Positions 52,128-62,952 of a stretch of 64,000 bases of DNA are shown here, piece after piece (the stretch's first letter is position 1; each line of letters starts with the position of its first letter). Location: assembly GCA_002928515.1 (NCBI GenBank), contig PERI01000004.1, positions 62,001 to 126,000 of the forward strand, given 5' to 3'. Made by a program: the position numbers and the translations under genes. Source of the stretch: Hyphomicrobium sp. Its GTDB lineage: Bacteria > Pseudomonadota > Alphaproteobacteria > Rhizobiales > Hyphomicrobiaceae. The notes under the pieces were generated by a model. That model did not search any database. It was not told where the DNA came from and saw only the letters and a list, made by a program, of their open reading frames with translations.

Positions 52128-53606
52128 ATGTCGTCGGCTGACTGGGTAGGGTCCCGATCGAATTTGGGCTTTTTTAGCCGCATACGTTCGAACAAAGACG
52201 TTCGGCCCGAGGCACCCGCAAAAGCTGGCCCGCTTTTGGAAAAATCAACTGCCAAAGATGCGGCTCCCGGTGACGTGCTCCAGCCCGACAGCGAACGCAA
52301 ACGTGAGCGCTTCATTCCCGTGACACGGTTCGCGCTGATGGACCGGCTCACGCTCGATAAAGTCTGGAAGCCAGGGCAAGCTAAGGAAGCTCGGCGCTTT
52401 TTCCGCTACCTCGATTTCTGGCGGCAACAGCAATATGCCGCCATGCTGATGGATCTCGATCAGACCTATGAAGCGTTTTCTCCCGACACCGATTTGCTCA
52501 TCACGCGGCAGTTCAGTGAAACGGATCGCGCCGCGCTGAAGCATCGCGTTGTGAACGGCGTCGAAAGTTTATTGCAGCGGGCCAACTACGAACGGGTTGA
52601 TCCGCACGATGTTTCGTTCATTCTCACCCGAGAGACCCATTATGGGCTCGACTTGTTTGTCGATATGGACGCGTTTGAAGACATTCTCGTCTATTATCGG
52701 GGTGCCTCTAATAAGAAGCATGAACGTCGACGAATTCAACGCTTTATGCGCAAGGAAGAATTCGATGTGCCGATTTTCCAGCGTCTTTTTATTCTTTTCA
52801 AACTGAAACCGTTTGAAAAGCGCGTGGAAGAATTTATGCGCGACAAGAAATTGTCGCGTGCGGATGCAGAAAAGCGCGTCACCAAGCTGCGCCAGAACCT
52901 GCCACCGGGCATCAACGATGGAAATATTTATCTCAAGCTGTTCAAAAATATTCCGCGCACCGATCTGGAAATGATTTTTCCGAACACGCAGGTTCGGTTC
53001 CGGTTGTTCGACAAGTTGCGGTTGGGGATTTCAGCAGGCGGCGGCTTAGGGATGGGTGCCGTTGGCGCCGCTGGTAAATTGGCTTTGTTGACAACCAACC
53101 CCATTGCGGCTGCCGGTGCCGCAGTCGGTCTTGGTTCCATCGCATTTCGCCAAGCCATGGGTTTCATGAACCAGAAGCAACGGTACATGGTCGTCATGGC
53201 GCAAAATTTGTACTTCCATACCATGGCCGATAATCGCGGCGTCATTCTTAAGATTGCAGCGCGCGGTGCTGAAGAAGACATCAAGGAAGAGATGCTGCTC
53301 TACAGCGTACTTGCCAAAGAGCCTTCAAGGCGGTCCGATTTGCCTGCCATCGATGCGGCTATCGAAAGTTATTTAACGACCGCTTTCGGCATAAAGGTCG
53401 ATTTTGATTTGGAAGACGCTCTTGACCGGTTGGTTCGAGACGGCATTGTGCGCGAAGAGGCCGATGGCCGACTGACGACTCTCGGGCCTGTTGAAGCTGC
53501 AGCCCACATTGATCAGAAGTGGGATGTGTTCTTGGATCGGCTGCCCGATCCGATCAGCCCGGAAGGCTATGAATTCGATGGCCGTCCACCCGCGCTTCCC
53601 ACCTGA
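52128..53606 (+). CDS. DUF3754 (TMEM143-like) protein
   Basis: 492-residue protein resembling the DUF3754/TMEM143 family: 'RFIPVTRFALMDRLTLDKVW', 'VDMDAFEDILVYYRG', 'IYLKLFKNIPRTDLEMIFPN' and a hydrophobic pair near residues 305-345 ('AGGGLGMGAVGAAGKLALLT', 'NPIAAAGAAVGLGSIAFRQA') followed by 'RYMVVMAQNLYFHTMADNRG'. The C-terminus has a winged-helix-like segment ending in 'GRLTTLGPVEAAAHIDQKWD'. Function is unknown in bacteria. GGGGAG lies nine bases before the ATG. prmA follows 13 bases after the stop, probably in the same transcript. Confidence 0.75.
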   Translation: MSSADWVGSRSNLGFFSRIRSNKDVRPEAPAKAGPLLEKSTAKDAAPGDVLQPDSERKRERFIPVTRFALMDRLTLDKVWKPGQAKEARRFFRYLDFWRQQQYAAMLMDLDQTYEAFSPDTDLLITRQFSETDRAALKHRVVNGVESLLQRANYERVDPHDVSFILTRETHYGLDLFVDMDAFEDILVYYRGASNKKHERRRIQRFMRKEEFDVPIFQRLFILFKLKPFEKRVEEFMRDKKLSRADAEKRVTKLRQNLPPGINDGNIYLKLFKNIPRTDLEMIFPNTQVRFRLFDKLRLGISAGGGLGMGAVGAAGKLALLTTNPIAAAGAAVGLGSIAFRQAMGFMNQKQRYMVVMAQNLYFHTMADNRGVILKIAARGAEEDIKEEMLLYSVLAKEPSRRSDLPAIDAAIESYLTTAFGIKVDFDLEDALDRLVRDGIVREEADGRLTTLGPVEAAAHIDQKWDVFLDRLPDPISPEGYEFDGRPPALPT

Positions 53607-53619
53607 CCATTGAGGCGCA

Positions 53620-54498
53620 ATGCCGCTCCACAAATTGACGACCGATTTCACCGATCGCTCGCTCGCTTACACCACGAGCGGCGCGATCCAGGATTTGCTT
53701 GAGCCGCCGCCAGAAGCGTTGACCATCTTTGAGACAAGCCCAGGGATTTGGCGGCTAGAGGCTTATTTTGATGGAGAACATGGTGCGCGCGATATTAGCA
53801 GTGAACTTCGCGATCTCGTGACAGAACCACTGCCCAATTTCGTCTTCGAAGTCGTGCCGGACTTGAATTGGGTCGCGCTATCGCAAGCGGCTTTGCCACC
53901 TGTCGAAGCCGGTCGCTTTACTGTTCACGGCAGTCACGATTCCGGTCGTATTCCGCGCGGCCCAAACGCGATCTTGATCGACGCCGGTGAAGCCTTTGGC
54001 ACCGCGCACCATGCGACCACGCTGGGCTGTTTGCTTGCCATTGATCGCCTGACACGCCAGGAGACGTTTCAAACTGTTCTGGATCTTGGCTGCGGCTCGG
54101 GCGTGCTTGCGATTGCCATCGCCAAGGCATTGCCGCGTGCTGACATCATCGCGACCGACCTTGATCCACAATCCGTAAAGGTGGCCAGCGAAAACGTGCG
54201 CATCAACGGTGTCGCCTCGCGCATTGCGTTGACGGTGGCGTCGGGTGTCGATCACATGTGGCTGCGTCAGTCGCCCCCGCTCGATCTCGTGATCGCGAAT
54301 ATTCTTGCTGGACCGCTGATCCGATTAGCCCCTGCTCTGGCGCGCACTGTGGTATCGGGCGGGACACTCTTGCTGTCAGGCATTTTGATTCCCCAAGCGC
54401 CGCAGGTTTTGGCGGCGTATCGCAGTGTCGGCTTTCATTTGGTTCGTCATGACCGGATTGCAGGCTGGTCGACATTGACTTTAAAGCGTCGTGGATAG
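53620..54498 (+). CDS. prmA: Ribosomal protein L11 methyltransferase
   Basis: SAM-dependent enzyme that trimethylates ribosomal protein L11. The SAM-binding motif 'VLDLGCGSGVLAIAIAKALP' is followed by 'DIIATDLDPQSVKVASENVR' and the catalytic-type 'LVIANILAGPLIRLAP' loop. The N-terminal substrate domain is divergent but of normal length; 'AFGTAHHATTLGCLLAID' matches the PrmA GTG/HxT region. 292 residues. It is 13 bases downstream of the DUF3754 gene and 39 bases upstream of the aminopeptidase gene. Confidence 0.9.
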   Translation: MPLHKLTTDFTDRSLAYTTSGAIQDLLEPPPEALTIFETSPGIWRLEAYFDGEHGARDISSELRDLVTEPLPNFVFEVVPDLNWVALSQAALPPVEAGRFTVHGSHDSGRIPRGPNAILIDAGEAFGTAHHATTLGCLLAIDRLTRQETFQTVLDLGCGSGVLAIAIAKALPRADIIATDLDPQSVKVASENVRINGVASRIALTVASGVDHMWLRQSPPLDLVIANILAGPLIRLAPALARTVVSGGTLLLSGILIPQAPQVLAAYRSVGFHLVRHDRIAGWSTLTLKRRG

Positions 54499-54537
54499 GC
54501 CGTTGCGGTCTTTTACCTTGGCCCCTAGAACCTAGCT

Positions 54538-56349
54538 ATGTTCCAAACTTTCGAAGCATCAACCGGACCATTGCACGTCGCAGAGCGCGTCCGTGCGCTG
54601 CGGTCTTGGATGTCGAAGGAAAAATTAGATGCGCTACTCGTGCCGCGCGCTGACGAACATCAGGGCGAATATGTGCCGCCATGTGCCGAGCGACTGAAAT
54701 GGTTGACCGGATTCACCGGATCGGCAGGACTTGCGGTTGTTACAAAGAAGACCGCGGCACTGTTCATCGATGGGCGCTACACGGTTCAGGCGCGCAGCGA
54801 AACAGATATCGCACTCTTTGATATCTCGCTTTTGCCTAGGATGCGTTTGAGTGAATGGCTGATCGAGCATGTGAGCAAAGGTGCGCGTATCGGCTTTGAT
54901 CCGAAGCTGCATACAATCAGTGAAATCGAACGGCTTCAATCGGCGCTCTATGCCAAAGGTTTAAAACTCAAGCCCCTGACAAAAAATCCCGTAGATGTTG
55001 TCTGGGGCAAGACGCGACCCAAGCCTCCCATTGCGCCGGCTATTGTTCACCCTCATGCGCTGGCGGGAAAGTCAGCGGCTGAGAAAATTTCCAACATCCA
55101 GAAACGGCTGAAGGACGAAGGCCAACACGTCGTCGTGTTGACTTTGACAGATAGCATTTGCTGGCTGTTGAATATTCGTGGCAGCGACGTGGCGCACAAT
55201 CCTGTCGTGCTGGCTTTTGCCATCGTGCCCGTGACGGGCAAAGTTGAGCTGTTCATTGCGCCTGAGAAAATTGATCGCTCTGTTCGCGAGCATTTATCGC
55301 CAGTTGCCAAGATCAGCCCGCCGAAAGTTTTGACCGAACGTTTGAAAACTTTGAAAGCTGCTGGCCGACGCGTGCGTATTGATCCCGATACGGCGTCGGC
55401 GTGGTTTCAAAGAGCACTTGGCACAAAGTCCATGGTGCGCGGTCAAGACCCTTGCATACTGCCGAAAGCACTCAAGTCTGATGCTGAAATTTCAGGATTG
55501 CGCGCGGCACATAGGCGCGATGGCACGGCTGTTGTTCGCTTCCTGGCTTGGCTCGATGCCCAAGCCGTGACAGGAACGCTCGATGAAATCACGACGGTCA
55601 AAAAACTCGAAGCCTTTCGGACCGAGACGGGCGCCTTGCGTGAGATCAGTTTTGCGACGATTTCAGGCTCGGGACCCAACGGCGCCATCGTGCACTATCG
55701 CGTCACGGAGGCGACCAACCGCACGCTGAACGCGAACGAACTTTTTTTGATCGACAGCGGCGCGCAATATCAAGACGGCACGACTGACATCACACGCACG
55801 ATTGCCATCGGCACGCCAAGTGCGGACATGCGGCGGCATTATACGGCCGTTCTCAAGGGACATATCGCGATTGCGACGGCGCGTTTTCCTAAAGGCACGC
55901 GCGGCATTGAACTCGATCCTTTCGCGCGGCGCGCGCTTTGGGACATCGGTGCTGACTTTGACCATGGCACGGGTCATGGCATCGGTAGTTATCTATCGGT
56001 GCATGAAGGGCCTCAGTCGATCTCGCGGGCGGGGTCTGCCGTTCTGCAGCCCGGTATGCTGATTTCAAACGAACCGGGCTATTACCGTGAAGGGGCCTAC
56101 GGCATTCGCATCGAGAATGTCGTGCTGGTGCGCGAGCTGGCAGACATACCTGACGGCGATCGGCCGATGATGGATTTTGAGACATTGACGCTTGCGCCCA
56201 TGGATCGACGCTTAATCGATACCGACATGCTGACAGCAAGCGAACGCGCGTGGCTCGATGACTATCATGCGCGTGTCTATGATGTTTTGGCGGGCGATCT
56301 CGACCCGGCGACTCGCAACTGGCTCAAGCAGGCAACCGCGCCGCTATAA
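54538..56349 (+). CDS. pepP: Xaa-Pro aminopeptidase (M24B, three-domain APP1 type)
   Basis: Metallopeptidase releasing N-terminal residues before proline. Two N-terminal creatinase-like domains (about 10-300) precede the M24 domain. Metal ligands are seen in 'FLIDSGAQYQDGTTDITRT' (two Asp), 'DHGTGHGIGSYLSVHEGP' (His), 'ISNEPGYYREGAYGIRIEN' (two Glu). At 603 residues it matches the long, eukaryote-like APP1 form rather than the 440-residue bacterial PepP. It lies 39 bases after prmA, probably co-transcribed. Confidence 0.92.
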   Translation: MFQTFEASTGPLHVAERVRALRSWMSKEKLDALLVPRADEHQGEYVPPCAERLKWLTGFTGSAGLAVVTKKTAALFIDGRYTVQARSETDIALFDISLLPRMRLSEWLIEHVSKGARIGFDPKLHTISEIERLQSALYAKGLKLKPLTKNPVDVVWGKTRPKPPIAPAIVHPHALAGKSAAEKISNIQKRLKDEGQHVVVLTLTDSICWLLNIRGSDVAHNPVVLAFAIVPVTGKVELFIAPEKIDRSVREHLSPVAKISPPKVLTERLKTLKAAGRRVRIDPDTASAWFQRALGTKSMVRGQDPCILPKALKSDAEISGLRAAHRRDGTAVVRFLAWLDAQAVTGTLDEITTVKKLEAFRTETGALREISFATISGSGPNGAIVHYRVTEATNRTLNANELFLIDSGAQYQDGTTDITRTIAIGTPSADMRRHYTAVLKGHIAIATARFPKGTRGIELDPFARRALWDIGADFDHGTGHGIGSYLSVHEGPQSISRAGSAVLQPGMLISNEPGYYREGAYGIRIENVVLVRELADIPDGDRPMMDFETLTLAPMDRRLIDTDMLTASERAWLDDYHARVYDVLAGDLDPATRNWLKQATAPL

Positions 56350-56452
56350 ATTTTTAAAAAGCTTGCTTTCTACTGTACCACGCGTGACAGCGCGCCATGC
56401 GTCCGTGTTGCACAACACTCCTCATTACACATGCAAATGAGGAGACACAGCC

Positions 56453-56614
56453 ATGAACCCGATTAGCGAATTGAGCGCAGCACCGCATTTGCCCTATGCT
56501 TTGCGGCCAGAATCTCTCGCTTCTGTTTTATCAGATGCCAGCTCGAACCCAGGCGATCTTATCGTGACGGAACGAGACGGAGAGATCTTCATTCATGCGG
56601 CGCCACATAACTAG
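56453..56614 (+). CDS. Very small hypothetical protein (53 residues)
   Basis: ATG at 56453 with GAGGAG eight bases upstream opens a frame of 53 codons to TAG at 56612-56614. The predicted protein begins 'MNPISELSAAPHLPYALRPE' and ends 'GDLIVTERDGEIFIHAAPHN'. It is polar, without membrane segment; the C-terminal half looks like two short beta strands. It sits in the gap after the aminopeptidase gene and is convergent with ligA, nine bases apart. Not recognised; support rests on the ribosome site and the protein-like composition. Confidence 0.5.
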   Translation: MNPISELSAAPHLPYALRPESLASVLSDASSNPGDLIVTERDGEIFIHAAPHN

Positions 56615-56623
56615 CACAAGCAT

Positions 56624-58840
<2,217 letters not shown>

Positions 58841-58879
58841 CGCCGTTATATCAGTATTGCGAGCGTCTGCCGCTGGCCA

Positions 58880-59752
58880 TCAGCCTGCGCTGCCGAGACC
58901 GAATTTTGGCACGGATTTCCAAGCCTTCGATATCCAGGAATCGCCGTCTTCGCGCGGTGCGAGCCCGCCTGATTGCAGCAGGGCGTAGGAATCTCTGTAC
59001 CACTTGCTGTCGGGGAAGTTGTGGCCGAGAACGGCGGCTGCGTTCTGCGCTTCCTTCGTAATGCCCAGAGCCATATAGGCCTCGACCAAACGCGCTAAAG
59101 CTTCTTCGACATGGGCGGTGGTCTGAAAATCGCTCACGACCGTCTTGAAGCGATTGATGGCTGCAACGTAGTTCTTGCGCTCCAGGTAATAGCGCCCGAC
59201 CTCCATTTCGGCCGCGGCCAAATTGTCTTCGGCAACACGAATGCGGTTGTCGGCATTCACCGCGTATTCGCTTTCTGGATATCGCGTTTTAAGTGTCTTG
59301 AGCTGTTCGAGAGCCTTGCGCGCCGGTGTCTGGTCTCTGTTTGGCCCTTTGATCTCGTCGAAGTAGGCCGACGCGATGATATGGTGGGCGAGTGGTGCTT
59401 CCTTGGTGCCGGGATGCAGCGCGATATAGCGTTCAGCCGTGGCGATGGCTTCGGGTGATTTGCCGCCACGGTAATAGGCGTAAGATGAGAGAACGATGGC
59501 GCGCCGGGCTTCCGGTGAATAGGGATGCTCGCGATCCAGCATCTCGAATTTCTTGGCCGCGTCTTCGAATTTTCCAGCCGCCATCAATGCATCGCCGTCG
59601 GCGAGCATTTTGGATGGTGCATCTGGATTGAGAGCGCCGGTCAAATCAACGGAGGACGACGCGCAACCTGCCAGAGCCAAGACGACGATCAATGACAAAG
59701 CACGAATGGCCTTGCCACATCCTGCATCGATTTGGTGTTTCACTGACAGCAT
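58880..59752 (-). CDS. bamD: Outer-membrane assembly lipoprotein BamD
   Basis: Lipoprotein subunit of the BAM complex that inserts beta-barrels into the outer membrane. The ATG at 59752 (a TTG lies two codons earlier) gives 290 residues with lipobox 'LALAGCASS', Cys30 being the lipidated residue. Five TPR-like repeats follow, e.g. 'DALMAAGKFEDAAKKFEMLD', 'AIATAERYIALHPGTKEAPL' and 'AINRFKTVVSDFQTTAHVEE'. It sits between lpxC and ligA, the conserved alphaproteobacterial arrangement. A terminator follows. Confidence 0.94.
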   Translation of the reverse strand: MLSVKHQIDAGCGKAIRALSLIVVLALAGCASSSVDLTGALNPDAPSKMLADGDALMAAGKFEDAAKKFEMLDREHPYSPEARRAIVLSSYAYYRGGKSPEAIATAERYIALHPGTKEAPLAHHIIASAYFDEIKGPNRDQTPARKALEQLKTLKTRYPESEYAVNADNRIRVAEDNLAAAEMEVGRYYLERKNYVAAINRFKTVVSDFQTTAHVEEALARLVEAYMALGITKEAQNAAAVLGHNFPDSKWYRDSYALLQSGGLAPREDGDSWISKAWKSVPKFGLGSAG

Positions 59753-59964
59753 GCGCAACCTAGCTGAAAAAAGAGCGGGACCTAAGGAACAGTCCTCACA
59801 CTGCTTTCGACTAGCACCCTCCCATCGTTTCTGGAACCCGATAACATATGCGGGCTGTGTATGCTTTCAAATATACCGTGAACAAGCCACTCGCCGTAGC
59901 TCGCCTCATAGGCTGAAAGCCGTTGAATTGGTTCAAATCTTTAGTCGGCGAATGTGGTCTGATC

Positions 59965-59997
59965 CGGGCCAATACCGATAAAATAGCGGCTGGCCCG
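59965..59997. repeat. Inverted repeat between lpxC and bamD
   Basis: CGGGCCA / TGGCCCG with an inner CCG/CGG pair forms a hairpin in the 290-base gap between lpxC and bamD. A run of six T lies eight bases beyond on the plus strand, where no gene reads. On the minus strand it may be an attenuating or stabilising structure. Confidence 0.4.
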
Positions 59998-60042
59998 AGT
60001 AACCTTTTTTCCTGATGACCGAGTGGCGGCCACCTCTCGCAC

Positions 60043-60984
60043 TTACTCTGCTGCGACGGCCGCTGCTGGAACTTGCATTGGAACCGAAACGCGCGTGCGG
60101 ACTTTGGGAGCGTGAACCAAAGACCAATTCGAAGCATCTGCGAAGAGTGCCTGCAGAACCATCGAATTCATCTTGTGGCCGCCCTTGTACGAGCGGAATG
60201 CACCCAACAGCGGTGATCCAGCCAAAGCGAGATCGCCAACAGCGTCGAGCATTTTGTGGCGAACGAATTCCTGCGGATAACGCAGACCTTCGCGGTTCAT
60301 GACCTTATCTTCGCCGAGCGCAATCGTGTTGGTGAGGTCTGCGCCGAGAGCCAGACCGGCCTTCCAGAGCTTTTCAACGTCGCTCATGAAGCCGAAAGTG
60401 CGTGCGCGGGACAATTCATGGCGGAAAACGCCGGGGCTCATTTCATAGCTGAGACGCTGGCGACCGATGAGAGGCGAGGCGAAATCGATTTCAACGTCGA
60501 GACTGAAGCCAGTATGCGGTGCGAGTTCTGCCCAGCAGCCATTTTCTTCAACGCGTACGGGCTTGAGAACTTTAATGAATTTGCGCGGCTCCGAGAGCTC
60601 GCGAATGCCGACCCGGTCAATCGCTTCGACGAACACCGCCGAACTGCCGTCCATGATCGGGACTTCTTTGCTATCGATTTCGATATAGAGATTATCGATC
60701 GACAAACCGCGGAGTGCGGCGAGTAAGTGCTCTACGGTCCCGACTGTCACGCCTGCGTCATCGCCGATGACTGTACACAGGGTCAGGTTTTTGACGTAAC
60801 CGACATCGGCGGGAATTTCTGCAATCACGCGACCACGTTTGGTCACGAGAAAGCGGAGCCCAGTATCAGCTTCTGCTGGATGCAGCGTAAGAGATACCGG
60901 GGCTCCGCTGTGCACCCCCGTGCCTGTCAAATTTACTTCGCGTGCAAGCGTCGTTTGCCGCGCACCGATGAATCGATTCGACAT
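60043..60984 (-). CDS. lpxC: UDP-3-O-acyl-N-acetylglucosamine deacetylase
   Basis: Zinc enzyme for the committed step of lipid A synthesis. Zinc ligands are His86 ('VGTVEHLLAALRGL'), His243 and Asp247 ('EFVRHKMLDAVGDLALAG'); His270 in 'YKGGHKMNS' is the catalytic base. 'EVPIMDGSSAVFVEAI' is the conserved substrate loop. 313 residues, typical length. It is 269 bases downstream of ftsZ on the same strand. Confidence 0.97.
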   Translation of the reverse strand: MSNRFIGARQTTLAREVNLTGTGVHSGAPVSLTLHPAEADTGLRFLVTKRGRVIAEIPADVGYVKNLTLCTVIGDDAGVTVGTVEHLLAALRGLSIDNLYIEIDSKEVPIMDGSSAVFVEAIDRVGIRELSEPRKFIKVLKPVRVEENGCWAELAPHTGFSLDVEIDFASPLIGRQRLSYEMSPGVFRHELSRARTFGFMSDVEKLWKAGLALGADLTNTIALGEDKVMNREGLRYPQEFVRHKMLDAVGDLALAGSPLLGAFRSYKGGHKMNSMVLQALFADASNWSLVHAPKVRTRVSVPMQVPAAAVAAE

Positions 60985-61253
60985 TCTGCGCCGTCCCTCA
61001 ATCTCATTGGCGGCCGCTGCTCCCCAGCATTAATGCGGCCAACCACCCCCAAACTGAAACGAACACCCCTAGAGAATTTTTCCTGCAAATGCTGATCTTG
61101 TGGACCGAAACAGATGCTGGCAGAGGGCGTTCAAATCAATTCGTTACCGAGACGCTAACTGCTTCGCTACAAAGCGACAAATCACGCTTTCTTACACTCT
61201 GTTACGAATTAATTCGGTTCTTGACGCACCCGCTCGCATAGGGCAGCGCCGCT

Positions 61254-62852
61254 TCATCGCTTGTCCCGGCCCGCAGAAATCGGTCGTCGTTGTTCAGTCT
61301 CTTCACTGGTTGCAGGTGTTTTGGAAGCATCGTCATCACGGCGATTGCGGCCCGTTAAACGGCCGAAAAACCCTGTTGATTTGCGCTGTTCAGTTGAAGA
61401 TCCGTTGCCTGATTGTTTGGCGTGCCAATCTTTTTGGCCGACTTCCGGAAAATCTTCGACCGACGGCATGCGTCGCCCCGATCGCGGAATGTGTACTGGT
61501 GGTGCTGGCTGGAACTGACCAGGGTATTGCCCAGGTGCTTGATGTACGGTTGGTCCAGGCGCTGGCGTTGCATAGGCCGGTGACCCTGATCCCATGTTCG
61601 GAAAATGGGTAAAACCTTCCTCGATCATCACATTCCCGGGCGCGGACCAGGTTTCACGGGCATGGCGGATTTGATCTTGCAAATCCTCCAGCGGCGGATT
61701 TTGCGCTGCAGATTCCTGAGCACGTCGCTGTGGGGCTTCCTCGTGGCCGAACATCGGTGGAGCGGGGCGCGTCGGGCTTGATGTTTGCGCAACTGGAGCG
61801 GGCGGCTGCGGAACTTGCGGAATGAACGAATATGGTTGGTGCTGGGCTGGTGGCAGTTTGACCGATTGCGCAGGGCTAAATTCGCCTGCGCGCCCCATGC
61901 CCGAGGCGACAATCGAGACGCGCAAGCGATCGCCCAAGTTGTCGTCGAAGGTTGCGCCGACAATGATGTTGGCTTCTGGATCGACTTCCTCGCGCACGCG
62001 GCTGGCGGCTTCATCCACCTCGTACAGCGTCATGTCCCGTCCGCCGGTGATGGACAGCAACAATCCTTTTGCGCCTTTCAGCGACACATCATCGAGCAAC
62101 GGATTGGCGATCGCTTCTTCTGCGGCGAGGACTGCGCGGCGTTCACCGGTGGCTTCGCCGGTGCCCATCATCGCTGTGCCCATGCCCGTCATGACCGTGC
62201 GTACGTCCGCGAAATCGAGGTTGATCAAGCCTTCCTTGAGGACCAAATCCACGATGCAGGCCACGCCGGAATACAGCACTTGGTCGGCCAGCACGAAGGC
62301 TTCCACAAACGTCGTGCGTTCGTTGGCGATGCGGAACAAGTTCTGATTAGGAATAACAATCAGCGTATCGACGTGCTGGCGCAGCATCTGGACGCCTGCT
62401 TCGGCAATGCGCATACGGCGCATGCCTTCGAATTGGAACGGCTTACAGACGATGCCAACCGTCAGAATGCCGAGTTCGCGAGCAGCACGGGCAATGACCG
62501 CTGCCGCACCGGTGCCGGTGCCGCCGCCCATGCCAGCGGCGATAAAGACCATGTGCGACCCGACAATATGCGAGCGCAATTCTTCGAGTGCCTCTTGAGC
62601 TGCGGCCTCGCCGATCTCCGGGCGCGATCCGGCACCCAATCCCTCTGTCAGGGTGGTTCCAAGTTGAATGCGATGTTCGGCGCTCGATGCCGCCAGTGAT
62701 TGTGCATCGGTATTGGCAACGACGAATTCGACGCCCTGCAAACCTGCTGCAATCATATTGTTGATCGCGTTGCAGCCTGCGCCGCCGACGCCAATGACCG
62801 TCAGGCGCGGCTTGATGTCGATCAACTTTGGCACTTGCAGTTTGATGCTCAT
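61254..62852 (-). CDS. ftsZ: Cell division protein FtsZ with long C-terminal linker, canonical C-terminal peptide not seen
   Basis: Tubulin-like GTPase forming the division ring. The globular domain (1-320) is complete: '[13 protein letters not shown]', tubulin signature 'GGGTGTG' at 109-115 and the T7 loop '[11 protein letters not shown]' at 211-221. The linker (about 321-532) is rich in Pro, Gln and Ala, and keeps 'RMPSVEDFP' (461-469), a motif I recall from rhizobial FtsZ. The protein ends '[12 protein letters not shown]' and lacks the usual terminal 'DIPAFLRR'-type peptide that binds FtsA and other partners. None of the frames downstream to lpxC encodes it. The 532-residue length is otherwise normal for this lineage. 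Confidence 0.95.
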   Translation of the reverse strand: MSIKLQVPKLIDIKPRLTVIGVGGAGCNAINNMIAAGLQGVEFVVANTDAQSLAASSAEHRIQLGTTLTEGLGAGSRPEIGEAAAQEALEELRSHIVGSHMVFIAAGMGGGTGTGAAAVIARAARELGILTVGIVCKPFQFEGMRRMRIAEAGVQMLRQHVDTLIVIPNQNLFRIANERTTFVEAFVLADQVLYSGVACIVDLVLKEGLINLDFADVRTVMTGMGTAMMGTGEATGERRAVLAAEEAIANPLLDDVSLKGAKGLLLSITGGRDMTLYEVDEAASRVREEVDPEANIIVGATFDDNLGDRLRVSIVASGMGRAGEFSPAQSVKLPPAQHQPYSFIPQVPQPPAPVAQTSSPTRPAPPMFGHEEAPQRRAQESAAQNPPLEDLQDQIRHARETWSAPGNVMIEEGFTHFPNMGSGSPAYATPAPGPTVHQAPGQYPGQFQPAPPVHIPRSGRRMPSVEDFPEVGQKDWHAKQSGNGSSTEQRKSTGFFGRLTGRNRRDDDASKTPATSEETEQRRPISAGRDKR

Positions 62853-62952
62853 GACGTCCTCGTATGTCGCCGTTGTCGAGGCTGCTGCGCGCTACACGCT
62901 TGTCAGTCTCACTTACCAACTCAAAACTGACGCACGTCACGCTTTAGAAAAC

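Noticed and set aside
59965-60010. Plus-strand terminator between lpxC and bamD
   Set aside because: The hairpin is followed by T only after eight bases, and no plus-strand gene precedes it; kept only as an inverted repeat.
61200-61260. Frameshift at the end of ftsZ hiding the C-terminal peptide
   Set aside because: The frames downstream of the stop were read as far as lpxC and none encodes an IPAFLRR-like peptide. A change further up in the linker cannot be excluded without reads.
61785-62699. 304-codon plus-strand frame within ftsZ
   Set aside because: It is antisense to conserved FtsZ motifs, so a codon-usage shadow.
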